A stretch of 48,912 nucleotides of DNA from Siccirubricoccus soli (lineage in GTDB: Bacteria > Pseudomonadota > Alphaproteobacteria > Acetobacterales > Acetobacteraceae): NCBI RefSeq assembly GCF_024178315.1, contig NZ_JAMZIK010000059.1, forward strand, positions 1 through 48,912, written 5' to 3'. The position numbers were made by a program, and so were the translations under genes. The notes under the pieces were generated by a model. That model was not told the DNA's origin. It was given only the letters and a program-made list of their open reading frames with translations, and ran no database searches. The first letter of the stretch is position 1. The number at the start of each line of letters is the position of its first letter. Below, piece by piece: positions 7,995 through 20,963 of the stretch.

Positions 7995-8692
7995 TCAGGT
8001 GGTCGGGACGGGGGCGGCGAGGCGTAGCTGCTCCACCTGGCGAAGCTCGTCCTCCCGCTGCGCCTCCAGCGGCTTGACCGCATCGGCGCAGACCGCCGGG
8101 GCGCTGGGCGTGCAGCTTCGCCGCGTGGTCGCGATGCGCTCCTCGAAGTTGCGGCGCACCTCGTCCGCCCGCCTGGCGTAGAAGGCGTCGCGCTCCGCCG
8201 CCGTACCGAACTGGCTCGGCGCGAGGACCACGGTGACGTTGCTCGGCTAGAGCAGATCGCCGTAGGGCGGCAGCGCCCGAAGGCGTGAATCTGCTCTGCA
8301 AACAAAGGCTTAGAGCGTTTTCGGTGAACGCATGTAAACCGAAAACGCTCTAGGTGCCCATGGCGCCGGAAGCCGCGTCGACGGCGAGACCGATCAGCCC
8401 GCCGAGCAGGATGTTGCCCACGGTCATGACCTGGAAGTCTGGCTTCACCACGCTGGCCCCCGGCAGGTTTCCCCGCCGCGTGCATTCCACGGCAAGGTCG
8501 CGGGTGCTCTTGCTGATGGTCGTGGTGCCGGGGGTGGGTTCACCACGGCGATCACCTCGCCGTTCCGCTTGATCTGGCAGGAGGCCCCGGCGGGCTCCGA
8601 CATGACGGCCATGGTGGACGAGGTGCCGGAGGTGATGGTGGCGCAGGCCGGCAGCAACAAGCCAAGGGCCATGCGAGGAGGAGATGATGCAT
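7995..8692 (-). pseudogene. Lipoprotein gene broken by two frameshifts and a 107-bp mobile repeat
   Basis: Joining frames on the minus strand rebuilds one protein. MHHLLLA (ATG 8692, ribosome binding site GGGAAG) continues after a one-base loss near 8673 as MALGLLLPACATITSG, giving a lipobox LPAC. It then runs SEPAGASCQIKRNGEVIAVV to NP. After a second one-base loss near 8535 it continues TPGTTTISKSTRDLAVECTR up to DAASGAMGT. At 8350 it is interrupted by the CTAG-bounded repeat. After the repeat it resumes PSNVTVVLAPSQFGTAAERD and ends at 7995. The intact family is a small outer-membrane lipoprotein with a PEGA-like core and a conserved Y-P-S segment, known in alpha- and gammaproteobacteria but without clear function. 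Three lesions make activity very unlikely. Confidence 0.8.
8247..8353 (-). repeat. 107-bp CTAG-bounded double-hairpin repeat, copy 1
   Basis: This copy reads on the minus strand and splits the lipoprotein pseudogene. Both ends are CTAG. The first half is a hairpin with 15-bp arms beginning TAGAGCGTTTTCGGT. A linker (CCTTTGTTTGC) leads to a second hairpin closed by AGAGCAGAT and ATCTGCTCT, with two small hairpins inside it. Copies 2 and 3 are exactly the same length. No protein is encoded, so a transposase would have to act from elsewhere, as for a MITE. The TAGAGC ends and CTAG or TA target suggest an IS5- or IS630-type parent, which is inference. Confidence 0.85.
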
Positions 8693-8758
8693 GATGCTTC
8701 CCAGACCGTTGCGATTCAGGGAAGGCATTATGTTTGGATATTGCACCCAATGAGCCGC

Positions 8759-8774
8759 GAACGGAATTCCGTTC
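8759..8774. promoter_or_regulatory. Perfect 16-bp palindrome, possible operator of the dead lipoprotein gene
   Basis: GAACGGAATTCCGTTC is a perfect inverted repeat 67 bp before the pseudogene start. A -10-like CATAAT on the minus strand (8727-8732) lies between them, so a protein bound here would sit near or just upstream of the -35 position. No regulator gene is adjacent. It could be a chance palindrome, but 16 bp is long for chance. Confidence 0.35.
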
Positions 8775-8873
8775 ACACTCCCCGCCTTGCGGCGCCGCGT
8801 GCCAAGGCGCCCAAGGAGGCTGCTCTTCCAACAGAATCCGGCCTCGGCGCGATACCGCCAGAGGCTATCCGCT

Positions 8874-9728
8874 TCAGGCTGCCAGCTTCAGCCCCGCCTC
8901 CACCTGCTGCCGCGCCAGCGCGTCCCGGTACTTGTCACGCCGCCAGCAGAGCAGCCGCCAAGCCGCTCGCGCCGCCAGATCCGCCATCCGGCCGCGCGGC
9001 TCCAGCCCCACCGTCTTGAACATCATGCCCATGCTGCGCTCGATGTGGCGAAAGCGGTAGAAGCCCATCGCCCGGCCCATATAGCCCGCCGTGCAGCGGG
9101 CATGATCGTAGCCCAGCTCCGCATCCTCGTTGGCGCAGTGATAGGCGAAGGCGAGCTCGTCATCCTCCGTCTCCCCAACCCGCCCGGCGGCGATGCGCAG
9201 CCGCTGCAGGAAGGAGAGGTCCTCGCGCTTCAGGTAGCGCTTCAGATGGTCGTAGAAGAGCTTGAAGTGACGGTACTCATCCGCCGCGATCTGCCGGCAG
9301 AGCGCCTGCAGCACCGGCTCCTCCGAGGCCTCGGCGAGCGCGGTGTAGTAGCTGCTGGTGCCGGTCTCCACCATGCAGCGGGCGATCAGCTCCCCGCTGC
9401 GGGAACCGCGGATGGAGGCATTGGCCTCGACATCGATCTTGAAGCCCTCGCGGTAGCGGGCGAAGGCCGCCGCATAGTCCCAGCCCGGATCGGCGAGCGA
9501 GGCCCAGCGGCCCAGCGCATCGCCGTGCTGGATCTCCTCCACCGCCCAATGGTCGGCGGCCTGGCGGAAATCCGGGTCGTCGGAGAAGACGGAATTGAGG
9601 TAGCGGGCATAGTCGCCGCCATTCCGCTCCACCATCGCCGCGGCCTTCACTGCCGGGACGATCTCCGGGTCCATCTTCGTGGGATCGAAGCGATCCCACG
9701 GCAAATCCTCAAGACGCCAATGCTTCAT
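8874..9728 (-). CDS. Diiron ferritin-like protein, acyl-ACP desaturase type
   Basis: A 284-residue helical protein with two diiron-site motifs in the right order: AVEEIQHGDALGRW near residue 65 (E-E-x-x-H) and AADEYRHFKLFYDH near residue 150 (D-E-x-x-H), with further acidic residues at FKIDVE and MVETGTSSYYT. The HGDALGRW wording resembles acyl-ACP desaturases and related ferritin-like proteins, which use two irons and oxygen to oxidise a substrate. Whether it desaturates fatty acids, stores iron or does something else cannot be told from sequence. It lies 126 bp after atpC in the same direction and could be read from the ATP synthase transcript, but the gap makes a separate promoter as likely. 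Confidence 0.72.
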   Translation of the reverse strand: MKHWRLEDLPWDRFDPTKMDPEIVPAVKAAAMVERNGGDYARYLNSVFSDDPDFRQAADHWAVEEIQHGDALGRWASLADPGWDYAAAFARYREGFKIDVEANASIRGSRSGELIARCMVETGTSSYYTALAEASEEPVLQALCRQIAADEYRHFKLFYDHLKRYLKREDLSFLQRLRIAAGRVGETEDDELAFAYHCANEDAELGYDHARCTAGYMGRAMGFYRFRHIERSMGMMFKTVGLEPRGRMADLAARAAWRLLCWRRDKYRDALARQQVEAGLKLAA

Positions 9729-9854
9729 CGCGCAGCAAGGCCATACCGGCCCATCCCCTACCCCGGAGGCGCGTCAACGCCCTTCACCGTGGAATGTTCG
9801 CCGGGGCGAGGCAGGATTCAACCCTCGGCCGCACATTCGGCCGCCGGGTGGCCC

Positions 9855-10268
9855 TCAGGCCGCGCCCGCCGCCGCCACGGCGGCCTGCATGGCCAGCACC
9901 CGGGCCATGGCGGCGTCGCGCTTCGCCTCCGGCTCGGTCAGCGGAATGGCGTTCAGTGCCGCCTCCGCCTCGGCCAGGCGCTTCTCCGATTCGGCGCGGG
10001 AGAGGCTGGCGAGCGGCGTCGCCTCATCCGCCAGCACCGTCACCCGGGCGGCGGAGATCTCGGCGAAGCCGCCGGCGACGAACAGCGCCTCGGTCTCCGC
10101 GCCGTTCTCCTGCACCCGGATCACCCCGCCGCGCAGCGCCACGATCATCGGCGCATGGCCCGGGAGCACGCCCATCTCGCCCTCGATGGCCGGGATGGTC
10201 GCCATCTCGACCGGGCGGGAGAGCAGCAGCCTCTCCGGCGAGACGAGTTCGAACTGGAAGGTGGCCAT
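9855..10268 (-). CDS. atpC: ATP synthase F1 subunit epsilon
   Basis: A 137-residue subunit of the F1 central stalk that links gamma to the c-ring and can inhibit ATP hydrolysis. The N-terminal beta-sandwich is clear: FELVSPERLLLSRPVEMATI, then the family hallmark GEMGVLPGHAPMIVALRGG. The C-terminal helix-turn-helix (residues about 88-135) is Ala/Glu-rich. ATG 10268 is chosen because it starts the conserved MATFQFELVSPE and has GGGAATG upstream; the frame is open 31 codons further but that part is noncoding-like. It is the last gene of atpHAGDC, after an unusually long 187-bp gap with a hairpin. Confidence 0.93.
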   Translation of the reverse strand: MATFQFELVSPERLLLSRPVEMATIPAIEGEMGVLPGHAPMIVALRGGVIRVQENGAETEALFVAGGFAEISAARVTVLADEATPLASLSRAESEKRLAEAEAALNAIPLTEPEAKRDAAMARVLAMQAAVAAAGAA

Positions 10269-10413
10269 CAATTCATTCCCGTCATTCTGGCGGCGAGGGC
10301 CCAGCCACCCGCCGAGGCCGCGTCCGCGGCAAGCCGCAAGGCGGCGAAATCCAGGAGCCACGGGCCGGGCGGGGTCGCCCCGCGGCCCGCAGCGTCGGTC
10401 GGCCCCGGATGCC

Positions 10414-10435
10414 GCGGCCCGCCGGAGCGGGCCGC
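10414..10435 (-). promoter_or_regulatory. Hairpin in the atpD-atpC gap
   Basis: GCGGCCCGC (10414-10422) pairs with GCGGGCCGC (10427-10435) around a 4-nt loop, 20 bp after the atpD stop. The gap is 187 bp, whereas the other atp genes are 0-26 bp apart. No T-run follows. It could lower read-through into atpC or protect the upstream mRNA end; both ideas are inference. Confidence 0.35.
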
Positions 10436-10455
10436 AACCCCGAAGCCGGTCGCCG

Positions 10456-12781
<2,326 letters not shown>

Positions 12782-12807
12782 CGGCCGCTACCCCCCTGGC
12801 TTGGGCC

Positions 12808-14945
<2,138 letters not shown>

Positions 14946-15229
14946 GGGCAGTCCCGGTTCTGTTGCGTGGTGGCCCGCGCCCGCACGGAGGCGCGAACGC
15001 AGCGCCGCGCCGGGGTCAACCGAATGCGGCGGCGCGGGATTACCATGGGGTTCACAGCCTAGCAATCCGGCCCGGCGCGCCCATGGCGCGGCGCGCCGCC
15101 GGCCCTCCGCGGCTCGCAGCGGGCGGCCTCCAGGGCCCGCGTCCCGGGCCGGCCATCGCCTGGCGCTGGGCGGATTCCACCAGCCGGGGCTTTGTCCTAG
15201 GCTCGCCGCGGCGGATCGCCGGGGGCAGC

Positions 15230-16429
15230 GTGGCCGGAAGCTTCTATGGCTGGCGGGTGGTGGCGGCTGCCTTCACCCTGGCGATGTTGAGCTGGGGCAT
15301 CAATTTCTACGGCCCTTCGGTGTTCCTGCATGCGCTGCAGGCGCGGGAGGGCTGGCCGGCTTCCTGGATCGCCGCCGCCATCACCCTGCACTACCTGGCC
15401 AGCGCCGCGCTGGTGACGCGGCTGCCGGCGCTACTGGCCCGATTCGGCCCCGTGCCGGTGATCCGGGCCGGGCTGCTGGCCATGGCGCTCGGCACTGCAG
15501 CCTGGGGGGCGGCGGACAGGCCCTGGATGCTGGTGCCGGCGGCGCTGCTGACGGCCTGCGGCTGGGCGGTGACCAGCGGCGCCGCCATCAATGCCCTGGT
15601 CGCCCCCTGGTTCGAGCAGCGGCGGCCGGCGGCGCTGGCCATGGCCTATAACGGCGCCAGCATGGGCGGCGTGTTGTTCACTCCGCTTTGGGCCCTGCTG
15701 ATCGCCGGTTTCGGATTCGCAGGGGCGGGGCTGGCGGTGGCGGGGCTGGTGCTGGCGGTCGGCTGGCCCATGGCGGGGCGGTATTTCGGCCAGACCCCGG
15801 CGCGGCTCGGCCTGTTCCCGGATGGCGCGGCAGGGCCGCCAACGCCGCGCCCAATGCCGTCCCCCGCGGGCCCGCTCTGGCGGCAGGCGGGGTTCGTCAC
15901 CCTCTCACTGGCCTTCGCATTCGGGCTGACGGCGCAGATCGGGCTGCTGACCACACTCTTCTCCATCCTGGCGCCGGCGCTCGGGACCGAAGGGGCCGGG
16001 CTGGCGATGAGCCTTGCCACCGCCTGCGCCGTGCTGGGACGGACGCTGGTGGGGGTGGCGCTGCCGCCGGGGATGGACCGGCGGCTGGCCGGGGTGGCGA
16101 ATTTCCTGCTGCAGGCGGTGGGTTCGGGGCTGCTGGTGCTGGCGGCGGGCGCCTCCCCGCCCCTGCTGCTGGCGGGGGTGATGCTGTTCGGCTTCGGGAT
16201 CGGCAACCTGCTTTCCCTGCCGCCGCTGATCGCGCAGCGGGAATGGCCGCCGGCGCAGGTGGCCGCCGTGGTGGCGCTGGTGACGGCGGTGAACCAGGCC
16301 TTCTACGCCTTCGGGCCGGCCGCCTTCGGCACGGCGCTGGAAGCCTGGGGCCCGGCCGCGCCGCCGGCCCTGGCGGGGGTGATCCAGCTCCTGGCGGCGG
16401 CGGTGCTGGCGGTCAGGCGGCGCGGATGA
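15230..16429 (+). CDS. MFS transporter, monocarboxylate/oxalate-like type
   Basis: About 399 residues from GTG 15230, with 12 predicted membrane helices and an inner-membrane location. The beginning SFYGWRVVAAAFTLAMLSWG, then INFYGPSVFLHAL, is typical of the MFS branch related to oxalate/formate and monocarboxylate carriers. The helix 4-5 part AAINALVAPWFEQRRPAALA plus MAYNGASMGGVLFTPL also fits that branch. The substrate is not known. Start choice: GTG 15230 follows GGGGGC and matches the beginning of relatives; the frame is open to 14963, overlapping the atpH start region, but that part is Arg/Pro-rich and not family-like. The last 17 bp overlap the converging DUF29 gene. Confidence 0.8.
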   Translation: MAGSFYGWRVVAAAFTLAMLSWGINFYGPSVFLHALQAREGWPASWIAAAITLHYLASAALVTRLPALLARFGPVPVIRAGLLAMALGTAAWGAADRPWMLVPAALLTACGWAVTSGAAINALVAPWFEQRRPAALAMAYNGASMGGVLFTPLWALLIAGFGFAGAGLAVAGLVLAVGWPMAGRYFGQTPARLGLFPDGAAGPPTPRPMPSPAGPLWRQAGFVTLSLAFAFGLTAQIGLLTTLFSILAPALGTEGAGLAMSLATACAVLGRTLVGVALPPGMDRRLAGVANFLLQAVGSGLLVLAAGASPPLLLAGVMLFGFGIGNLLSLPPLIAQREWPPAQVAAVVALVTAVNQAFYAFGPAAFGTALEAWGPAAPPALAGVIQLLAAAVLAVRRRG

Positions 16430-16886
16430 GATCGAGCAGGTCGGTGGTGCCGAATTCCTCGCCCAGCACCAGCGCGGGGTCGAAAGTGAGGCTCTCCGGC
16501 AGGGACAGGGGCGGCGTGCCCCGCATCGGCGTCTTGCGGAGCTGTCTCAGCGCCCGCCGGTAGAGCACGGCACCGTCGATATGCTGCCGCATGCCGGGTT
16601 CGAAGCGGGTCTGGGCCTGGGTGAGGAAATTGGCGATCTCCGCCTCCCAGTGCTGGACCGCCGGATGCTCCTCCGGCCAGGCCGTCACCTTCAGGGCGTG
16701 CAGGATGGCCATCACAAGGAAGGATTCGACCCCGGCAAGCTGGCTCTTGCCCAAATCCTCCACCTCCTCGATCACATGCGCCCAGTCGACGTCGTTCACC
16801 CGTTCCCCGGCCGCGACGCGGCGGAGACGGTCGGCCTGGGCGCGGGACCAGGCGAGGATGTCGGTATGGTAGAGGTCGTCAGGCAT
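16413..16886 (-). CDS. DUF29 family protein
   Basis: A 157-residue protein of a family common in cyanobacteria and alphaproteobacteria, with no proven role. The signature is present: LYHTDILAWSRAQADRLR at residues 5-22, then DWAHVIEEVEDLGKSQLAGV, then LVMAILHALKVTAWPEEHP with the conserved W. It begins at ATG 16886; a TATATT box lies only 9-15 bp upstream on the minus strand, so the transcript might have a very short leader if that box is used. It converges on the MFS gene and overlaps its last 17 bp. Confidence 0.85.
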   Translation of the reverse strand: MPDDLYHTDILAWSRAQADRLRRVAAGERVNDVDWAHVIEEVEDLGKSQLAGVESFLVMAILHALKVTAWPEEHPAVQHWEAEIANFLTQAQTRFEPGMRQHIDGAVLYRRALRQLRKTPMRGTPPLSLPESLTFDPALVLGEEFGTTDLLDLIRAA

Positions 16887-16935
16887 CGGCCCGCAAATAT
16901 AGTGCGTGGTCCGCACATGCCGCACTGAAACTTTC

Positions 16936-16983
16936 GCGGTTCGGCGGCGCGGCGTGCAGCCCGGGCGCACGCCGCCGAACCGC
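16936..16983 (-). terminator. Long bulged hairpin between priA and the DUF29 gene
   Basis: The arms starting GCGGTTCGG (16936) and ending CCGAACCGC (16983) can form a 17-bp stem with a 5-nt bulge. On the minus strand it is followed by GAAAGTTTC, a weak T-tail, so it probably ends the priA transcript before the DUF29 gene. Confidence 0.45.
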
Positions 16984-17089
16984 AGCGGCCGCTGCCCCGC
17001 CGCAGCTTTGCCGCGACGGGCTGTGCGAAACCCGGGAGTTGCAGCGCCTCCGCCCCTCCCCATCGAGCCACGCAGCGGCTTGACGGGAT

Positions 17090-19327
17090 CTAGAGAAAGG
17101 CCACCGGGTCCACATCCACCTGCACGCGGACGCTGTTCGGCACCTCGACGCGCGCCAGCCATTCCCGCAGCAGCGGCTGCACTGCGATGTCCCGCCTCGT
17201 CTTCAGCAACAGCCGCCGGCGGTGCCGGCCGCGCAGCAGGGCGAGCGGCGCGGGGGCCGGGCCCAGCACCTGCACCCCCTCCCCGCCCGGTGCCGCCAAG
17301 CCGAGGTCGCGCGCCGTCCGGTCCGCCTCCCGCTCATCCTCGGAGCTGACGATCAGCGCCGCCAGCCGGCCGAAGGGCGGCCAGTGGCCGGGGCGGCGCA
17401 TCGCCGCCTCCTCCGCCATGAAGGCGTCGAGGTCGCCGGAGACCAGCGCCTTCATCACCGGATGCTCCGGCGAATAGCTCTGCAGCAGTACCCGGCCCGG
17501 CGCCTCCGCCCGCCCGGCGCGGCCCGCCACCTGATGCAGCAGTTGCACCGTCCGCTCCGCCGCCCGCAGATCGCCCCCCGCCAGGCCGAGATCGGCATCC
17601 ACCACCCCCACCAGGGTCAGATGCGGGAAATGCCAGCCCTTGGCGACGATTTGGGTGCCGATGATGAGGTCCACGGCGCGGTCCTGGATGGCCTGCGCCG
17701 CTGCCGCGGCGGCGGCCGGACCGGGCATGGTGTCGGAGGCCATGACGATGCGCCGTGCCTCCGGCCACAGACTGGCAACCTCCTCCTGCACACGCTCCAC
17801 CCCAGGGCCGACGGCCGTCAGGCTGTGGGCGCTGCCGCATTCGGGGCATTCGGCGGGTGGGGATTCGGCATGACCGCAATGGTGGCATTGCAGGCGGCGC
17901 TGGGCGCGATGCTCCACGAGCCAGGCGGTGCAGTTCGGGCAGCGCAGCCGGTGGCCGCAATGCCGGCAGAGCGTCAGCGGCGCATAGCCGCGGCGATTGA
18001 GGAAGAGCATCGCCTGCTCTCCGCGCCCCAGCGCCGCCTCCACCGCCGCGATCAGCGGCGGGGAGAGGAAGCGGCCTCGCTCCGGCGGCGCCTCCCGCAA
18101 ATCGATCATCGCCACCTCGGGCAGGGTGGCGCCGCCATGCCGGCGTGGCAGGTGCAGGGCGTGGTAGCGCCCGGTCTGGGCGTTGGTCAGGGTCTCGAGG
18201 CTCGGCGTGGCGGAGACCAGCACGCAAGCCGCCTCGGCCAGCCGGGCGCGGACCACCGCCATGTCGCGGGCGTGATAGACCACGCCATCCTCCTGCTTGA
18301 ACGCCGTCTCGTGCTCCTCATCCACCACGATAAGGCCGAGATCGGGGAAGGGCAGGAAGAGCGCGGAGCGGGCACCGACCACGACCGGCGCCTGGCCCTC
18401 TGCCACCGCCCGCCAGGTCTCCCGCCGCGTCCTGCCGCCCACCTCGGAATGCCAGAGGGCGGGGGCGACGCCGAAGCGGGCGCGGAACCGGTCCAGCCAC
18501 TGGGCGGAAAGCGCGATCTCCGGCAGCAGCACCAGCGCCTGGCGGCCCTGACGGAGACATTCGGCGACGGCATCCAGATAGACCTCGGTCTTGCCGGAGC
18601 CGGTGACGCCGGTAAGCAGCGTCACGCTGAAGGCCCGTGCGGCGGCGCGGGCGCTGAGGGCGCTGGCCGCCGCCGCCTGCTCCGGCCCCAGCGCCGGGCC
18701 GGGATGCTCGGGGTCCGGCCGGGCGAAGCGGCTGGCCAGCGGCAGCAGGGCGGGGCGCAGCAGCCCCGCTTCCGCCATGCCGCGCAGGACCCCGGTGGAG
18801 ACCTTGGCGGCCTCGGCGATGCGGGCGCCGGCCATGGGCTCGCCAGGGCGCATGACGGCCAGGACCCGGGCCCGCTCCGGAGTAATACGAGGTTGGCTGT
18901 TGCCTCCCGGTCCGGCGAGGATCCAGCCGGCCTGCGGCGTTGGCGGTTCCAGCGCGGCCGGCACGCTCATCGCCATGCGCAGCACGGCGCCGGGCGGGCT
19001 AAGCGTGTAGGCCGCGACCCAGTCGATGAAGCGCCTGAGGCTCGGCGTCATGGGCGGAACGGGGAGGGTGGCGGTGACGGGACGGAGACGATGATCCGGA
19101 ACCGGCACGATATCTTGTTCCGGAGACGAATCCCACACGACTCCGATCATGTCTCTTTGGTTGAGTGGAACGGCGACAAAATCGCCACTTTTGAGTGACA
19201 GGGGAACCGAACTGCGATAGTCGTATGCACCCGCAAGTGGCAGTGGCAGGAGCACCTTGACGCGTGGCGAAATGGCAACGCCTGGCGTGTCCCTTTTACC
19301 GCAGTGCTTTCCTGTCCCCTCAGACAT
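17090..19327 (-). CDS. priA: Primosomal protein N' (replication restart helicase PriA)
   Basis: A 745-residue 3'-5' DNA helicase that reloads the replisome at stalled forks. The N-terminal 3'-DNA-binding domain starts [21 protein letters not shown]. The helicase core has Walker [15 protein letters not shown], Walker [15 protein letters not shown] and YHARDMAV. The PriA-specific zinc-binding insertion is complete: [13 protein letters not shown], then CHHCGH and CPECGS. Motif V/VI parts ([20 protein letters not shown] and [10 protein letters not shown]) follow. The start at 19327 gives about 18 residues before the conserved part; a GTG inside VAISP could be the true start. It is divergent from fsa, with 95 bp between. 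Confidence 0.95.
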   Translation of the reverse strand: MSEGTGKHCGKRDTPGVAISPRVKVLLPLPLAGAYDYRSSVPLSLKSGDFVAVPLNQRDMIGVVWDSSPEQDIVPVPDHRLRPVTATLPVPPMTPSLRRFIDWVAAYTLSPPGAVLRMAMSVPAALEPPTPQAGWILAGPGGNSQPRITPERARVLAVMRPGEPMAGARIAEAAKVSTGVLRGMAEAGLLRPALLPLASRFARPDPEHPGPALGPEQAAAASALSARAAARAFSVTLLTGVTGSGKTEVYLDAVAECLRQGRQALVLLPEIALSAQWLDRFRARFGVAPALWHSEVGGRTRRETWRAVAEGQAPVVVGARSALFLPFPDLGLIVVDEEHETAFKQEDGVVYHARDMAVVRARLAEAACVLVSATPSLETLTNAQTGRYHALHLPRRHGGATLPEVAMIDLREAPPERGRFLSPPLIAAVEAALGRGEQAMLFLNRRGYAPLTLCRHCGHRLRCPNCTAWLVEHRAQRRLQCHHCGHAESPPAECPECGSAHSLTAVGPGVERVQEEVASLWPEARRIVMASDTMPGPAAAAAAAQAIQDRAVDLIIGTQIVAKGWHFPHLTLVGVVDADLGLAGGDLRAAERTVQLLHQVAGRAGRAEAPGRVLLQSYSPEHPVMKALVSGDLDAFMAEEAAMRRPGHWPPFGRLAALIVSSEDEREADRTARDLGLAAPGGEGVQVLGPAPAPLALLRGRHRRRLLLKTRRDIAVQPLLREWLARVEVPNSVRVQVDVDPVAFL

Positions 19328-19422
19328 GAGCTATCCTGCCTAGAACAAAACTGAAACGATCGATCAGTGACCCTCCTGCCCGAAGAGCCCTGCGGGCACC
19401 CGGCCAAAGGACTGCGTAGGCG

Positions 19423-20079
19423 ATGAAATTCTTCGTGGACACCGCAGATGTCGCGGACATCCGGGCGCTGGCGGAAACCGGGCTGGTGGACGGCGTGACC
19501 ACCAATCCGAGCCTGATCGCCAAGTCCGGCCGCAAGATGGCCGAGGTGATCGCCGAGATCTGCGCCCTCACTCCGGGCCCGGTCTCGGCCGAGGTGACGG
19601 CCACCGAATACGAGCAGATGCTGGCCGAGGGCCGGTACCTGCGCGGCATCGCCTCCAACGTCGCGGTGAAGGTGCCGCTGACCGAGGCCGGGCTGCGCAC
19701 CTGCCGGGCGCTCTCGGAGGAAGGCACGCTGGTCAATGTCACCCTCTGCTTCTCCCCGGCCCAGGCGCTGCTGGCGGCGAAGGCGGGGGCGGCCTTCATC
19801 TCCCCCTTCGTCGGCCGGCTGGACGATATCGCCACCGATGGCATGCAGCTCATCGCCGACATCGTGAAAATATACCGCAACTACCCCCACTTTAAGACAG
19901 AAGTCCTGGTGGCGTCCATTCGCCACCCGATGCATCTGGTCGAAGCCGCCAAGCTCGGCGCCGGGGTTGCCACCCTGCCGCCCGCGGTCATCCGCCAGCT
20001 CCTCAAGCACCCGCTGACGGATCGGGGGCTTGAGGCCTTCCTGGCCGATTGGCGCAAGACCGGCCAGAGCATCCTGTAA
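19423..20079 (+). CDS. fsa: Transaldolase-like fructose-6-phosphate aldolase
   Basis: A 218-residue short-form transaldolase (TalC/MipB/Fsa group), cytosolic. Family start [20 protein letters not shown], then [13 protein letters not shown]. The Schiff-base Lys is K83 in [12 protein letters not shown], and [20 protein letters not shown] follows. The length is right for this short group rather than for classical TalB. It may act as transaldolase in the pentose phosphate route or as an aldolase; the two cannot be separated by eye. It is divergent from priA and ends 2 bp before the DUF484 gene, so the two are likely cotranscribed. Confidence 0.93.
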   Translation: MKFFVDTADVADIRALAETGLVDGVTTNPSLIAKSGRKMAEVIAEICALTPGPVSAEVTATEYEQMLAEGRYLRGIASNVAVKVPLTEAGLRTCRALSEEGTLVNVTLCFSPAQALLAAKAGAAFISPFVGRLDDIATDGMQLIADIVKIYRNYPHFKTEVLVASIRHPMHLVEAAKLGAGVATLPPAVIRQLLKHPLTDRGLEAFLADWRKTGQSIL

Positions 20080-20081
20080 CC

Positions 20082-20759
20082 ATGCCCCTCTCCGAAGCCT
20101 CGCTGCTGCCCGTTCAACCTGAAACGGGTCAGCCGACCGCCCAGGCGGTTGCCGACTTCCTCCTCAGCCACCCCGAATTCCTGGCCGAGCGGCCGGAGCT
20201 CTACCGGGTGCTGGAGCCGCCGAAGCGGGTGCATGGCGAGCGCCTGGCGGACCACATGGCCGCCATGCTCTTCGCCGAGCGCCGCCGGGTGCGCAGCCTG
20301 GAGGCGGAGGTGGATGCCGCCGTCACCGCCGGACGGGCGGGCCATGGCCTCACCATCCGCGTCCGCCTCGCCGTGCTGGCGCTGATGCGCAGCACGGATG
20401 TGGTGGATACGGTGACGCAGGAACTGCCGGCGCTGCTCGGCATCGAGACCTGCACGCTGATGAGCGAGAAGCCGGACCGCCGCGGCATCCTGCCGCTGAC
20501 CCGCGGCACCGTCTCCCGCCTGCTGCCACCGGGGCGGGATGCGGTGGTGCGCGCCACCCCGGCCGGAGAGGCGGAGCTGCTGCACCAGGAGGCCGCCGCG
20601 CTGGTCTGCCGGGACGCGCTGGTGCGGGTGCCGATCTGGACGGGCTACCCGACCCTGCTGACCCTCGGCGCCCGGGATGCCGCGGCGCTGCCGGCGCGGC
20701 AGGCCATCGCCACCCTGGCCTTCCTCGGCCGTGCCGTCGCGGCGGCGCTGGCCCGCTGA
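20082..20759 (+). CDS. DUF484 family protein (GAF-like)
   Basis: A 225-residue protein. The N-terminal part AQAVADFLLSHPEFLAERPE followed by LYRVLEP is the DUF484 hallmark. A coiled segment (AERRRVRSLEAEVDAAV) and a GAF-like C-terminal half follow. ATG 20082 begins 2 bp after the fsa stop. In many proteobacteria DUF484 genes lie directly before xerC, as here (xerC starts 204 bp later), hinting at a link with chromosome-dimer resolution, though none has been shown. Role unknown. Confidence 0.88.
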   Translation: MPLSEASLLPVQPETGQPTAQAVADFLLSHPEFLAERPELYRVLEPPKRVHGERLADHMAAMLFAERRRVRSLEAEVDAAVTAGRAGHGLTIRVRLAVLALMRSTDVVDTVTQELPALLGIETCTLMSEKPDRRGILPLTRGTVSRLLPPGRDAVVRATPAGEAELLHQEAAALVCRDALVRVPIWTGYPTLLTLGARDAAALPARQAIATLAFLGRAVAAALAR

Positions 20760-20963
20760 TATTCCCCACGACGTTGCTGCGCAACGCCATGGGGGGCCCC
20801 GGTTCCGCTGTCTTCCTTCAATCCGGCACAGCCTGGGGCGGCAAAGCCGCGACAGGCCCCGGGCGGCGCGGTCTGAAGGCCCATGCCTGCGCCCGGCCTT
20901 GGTGCTGGACAGGCCGGGGCGGGTCGGGAAGTCTGGCGGCCGCATGATCCGAAGCATCCGCCC

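Noticed and set aside
8247-8353. Repeat as a small protein gene (frames containing IHAFGRCRPTAICSS)
   Set aside because: The same short text appears in each copy only because the DNA is repeated; frames are open by chance, start outside the repeat and have no common start or end.
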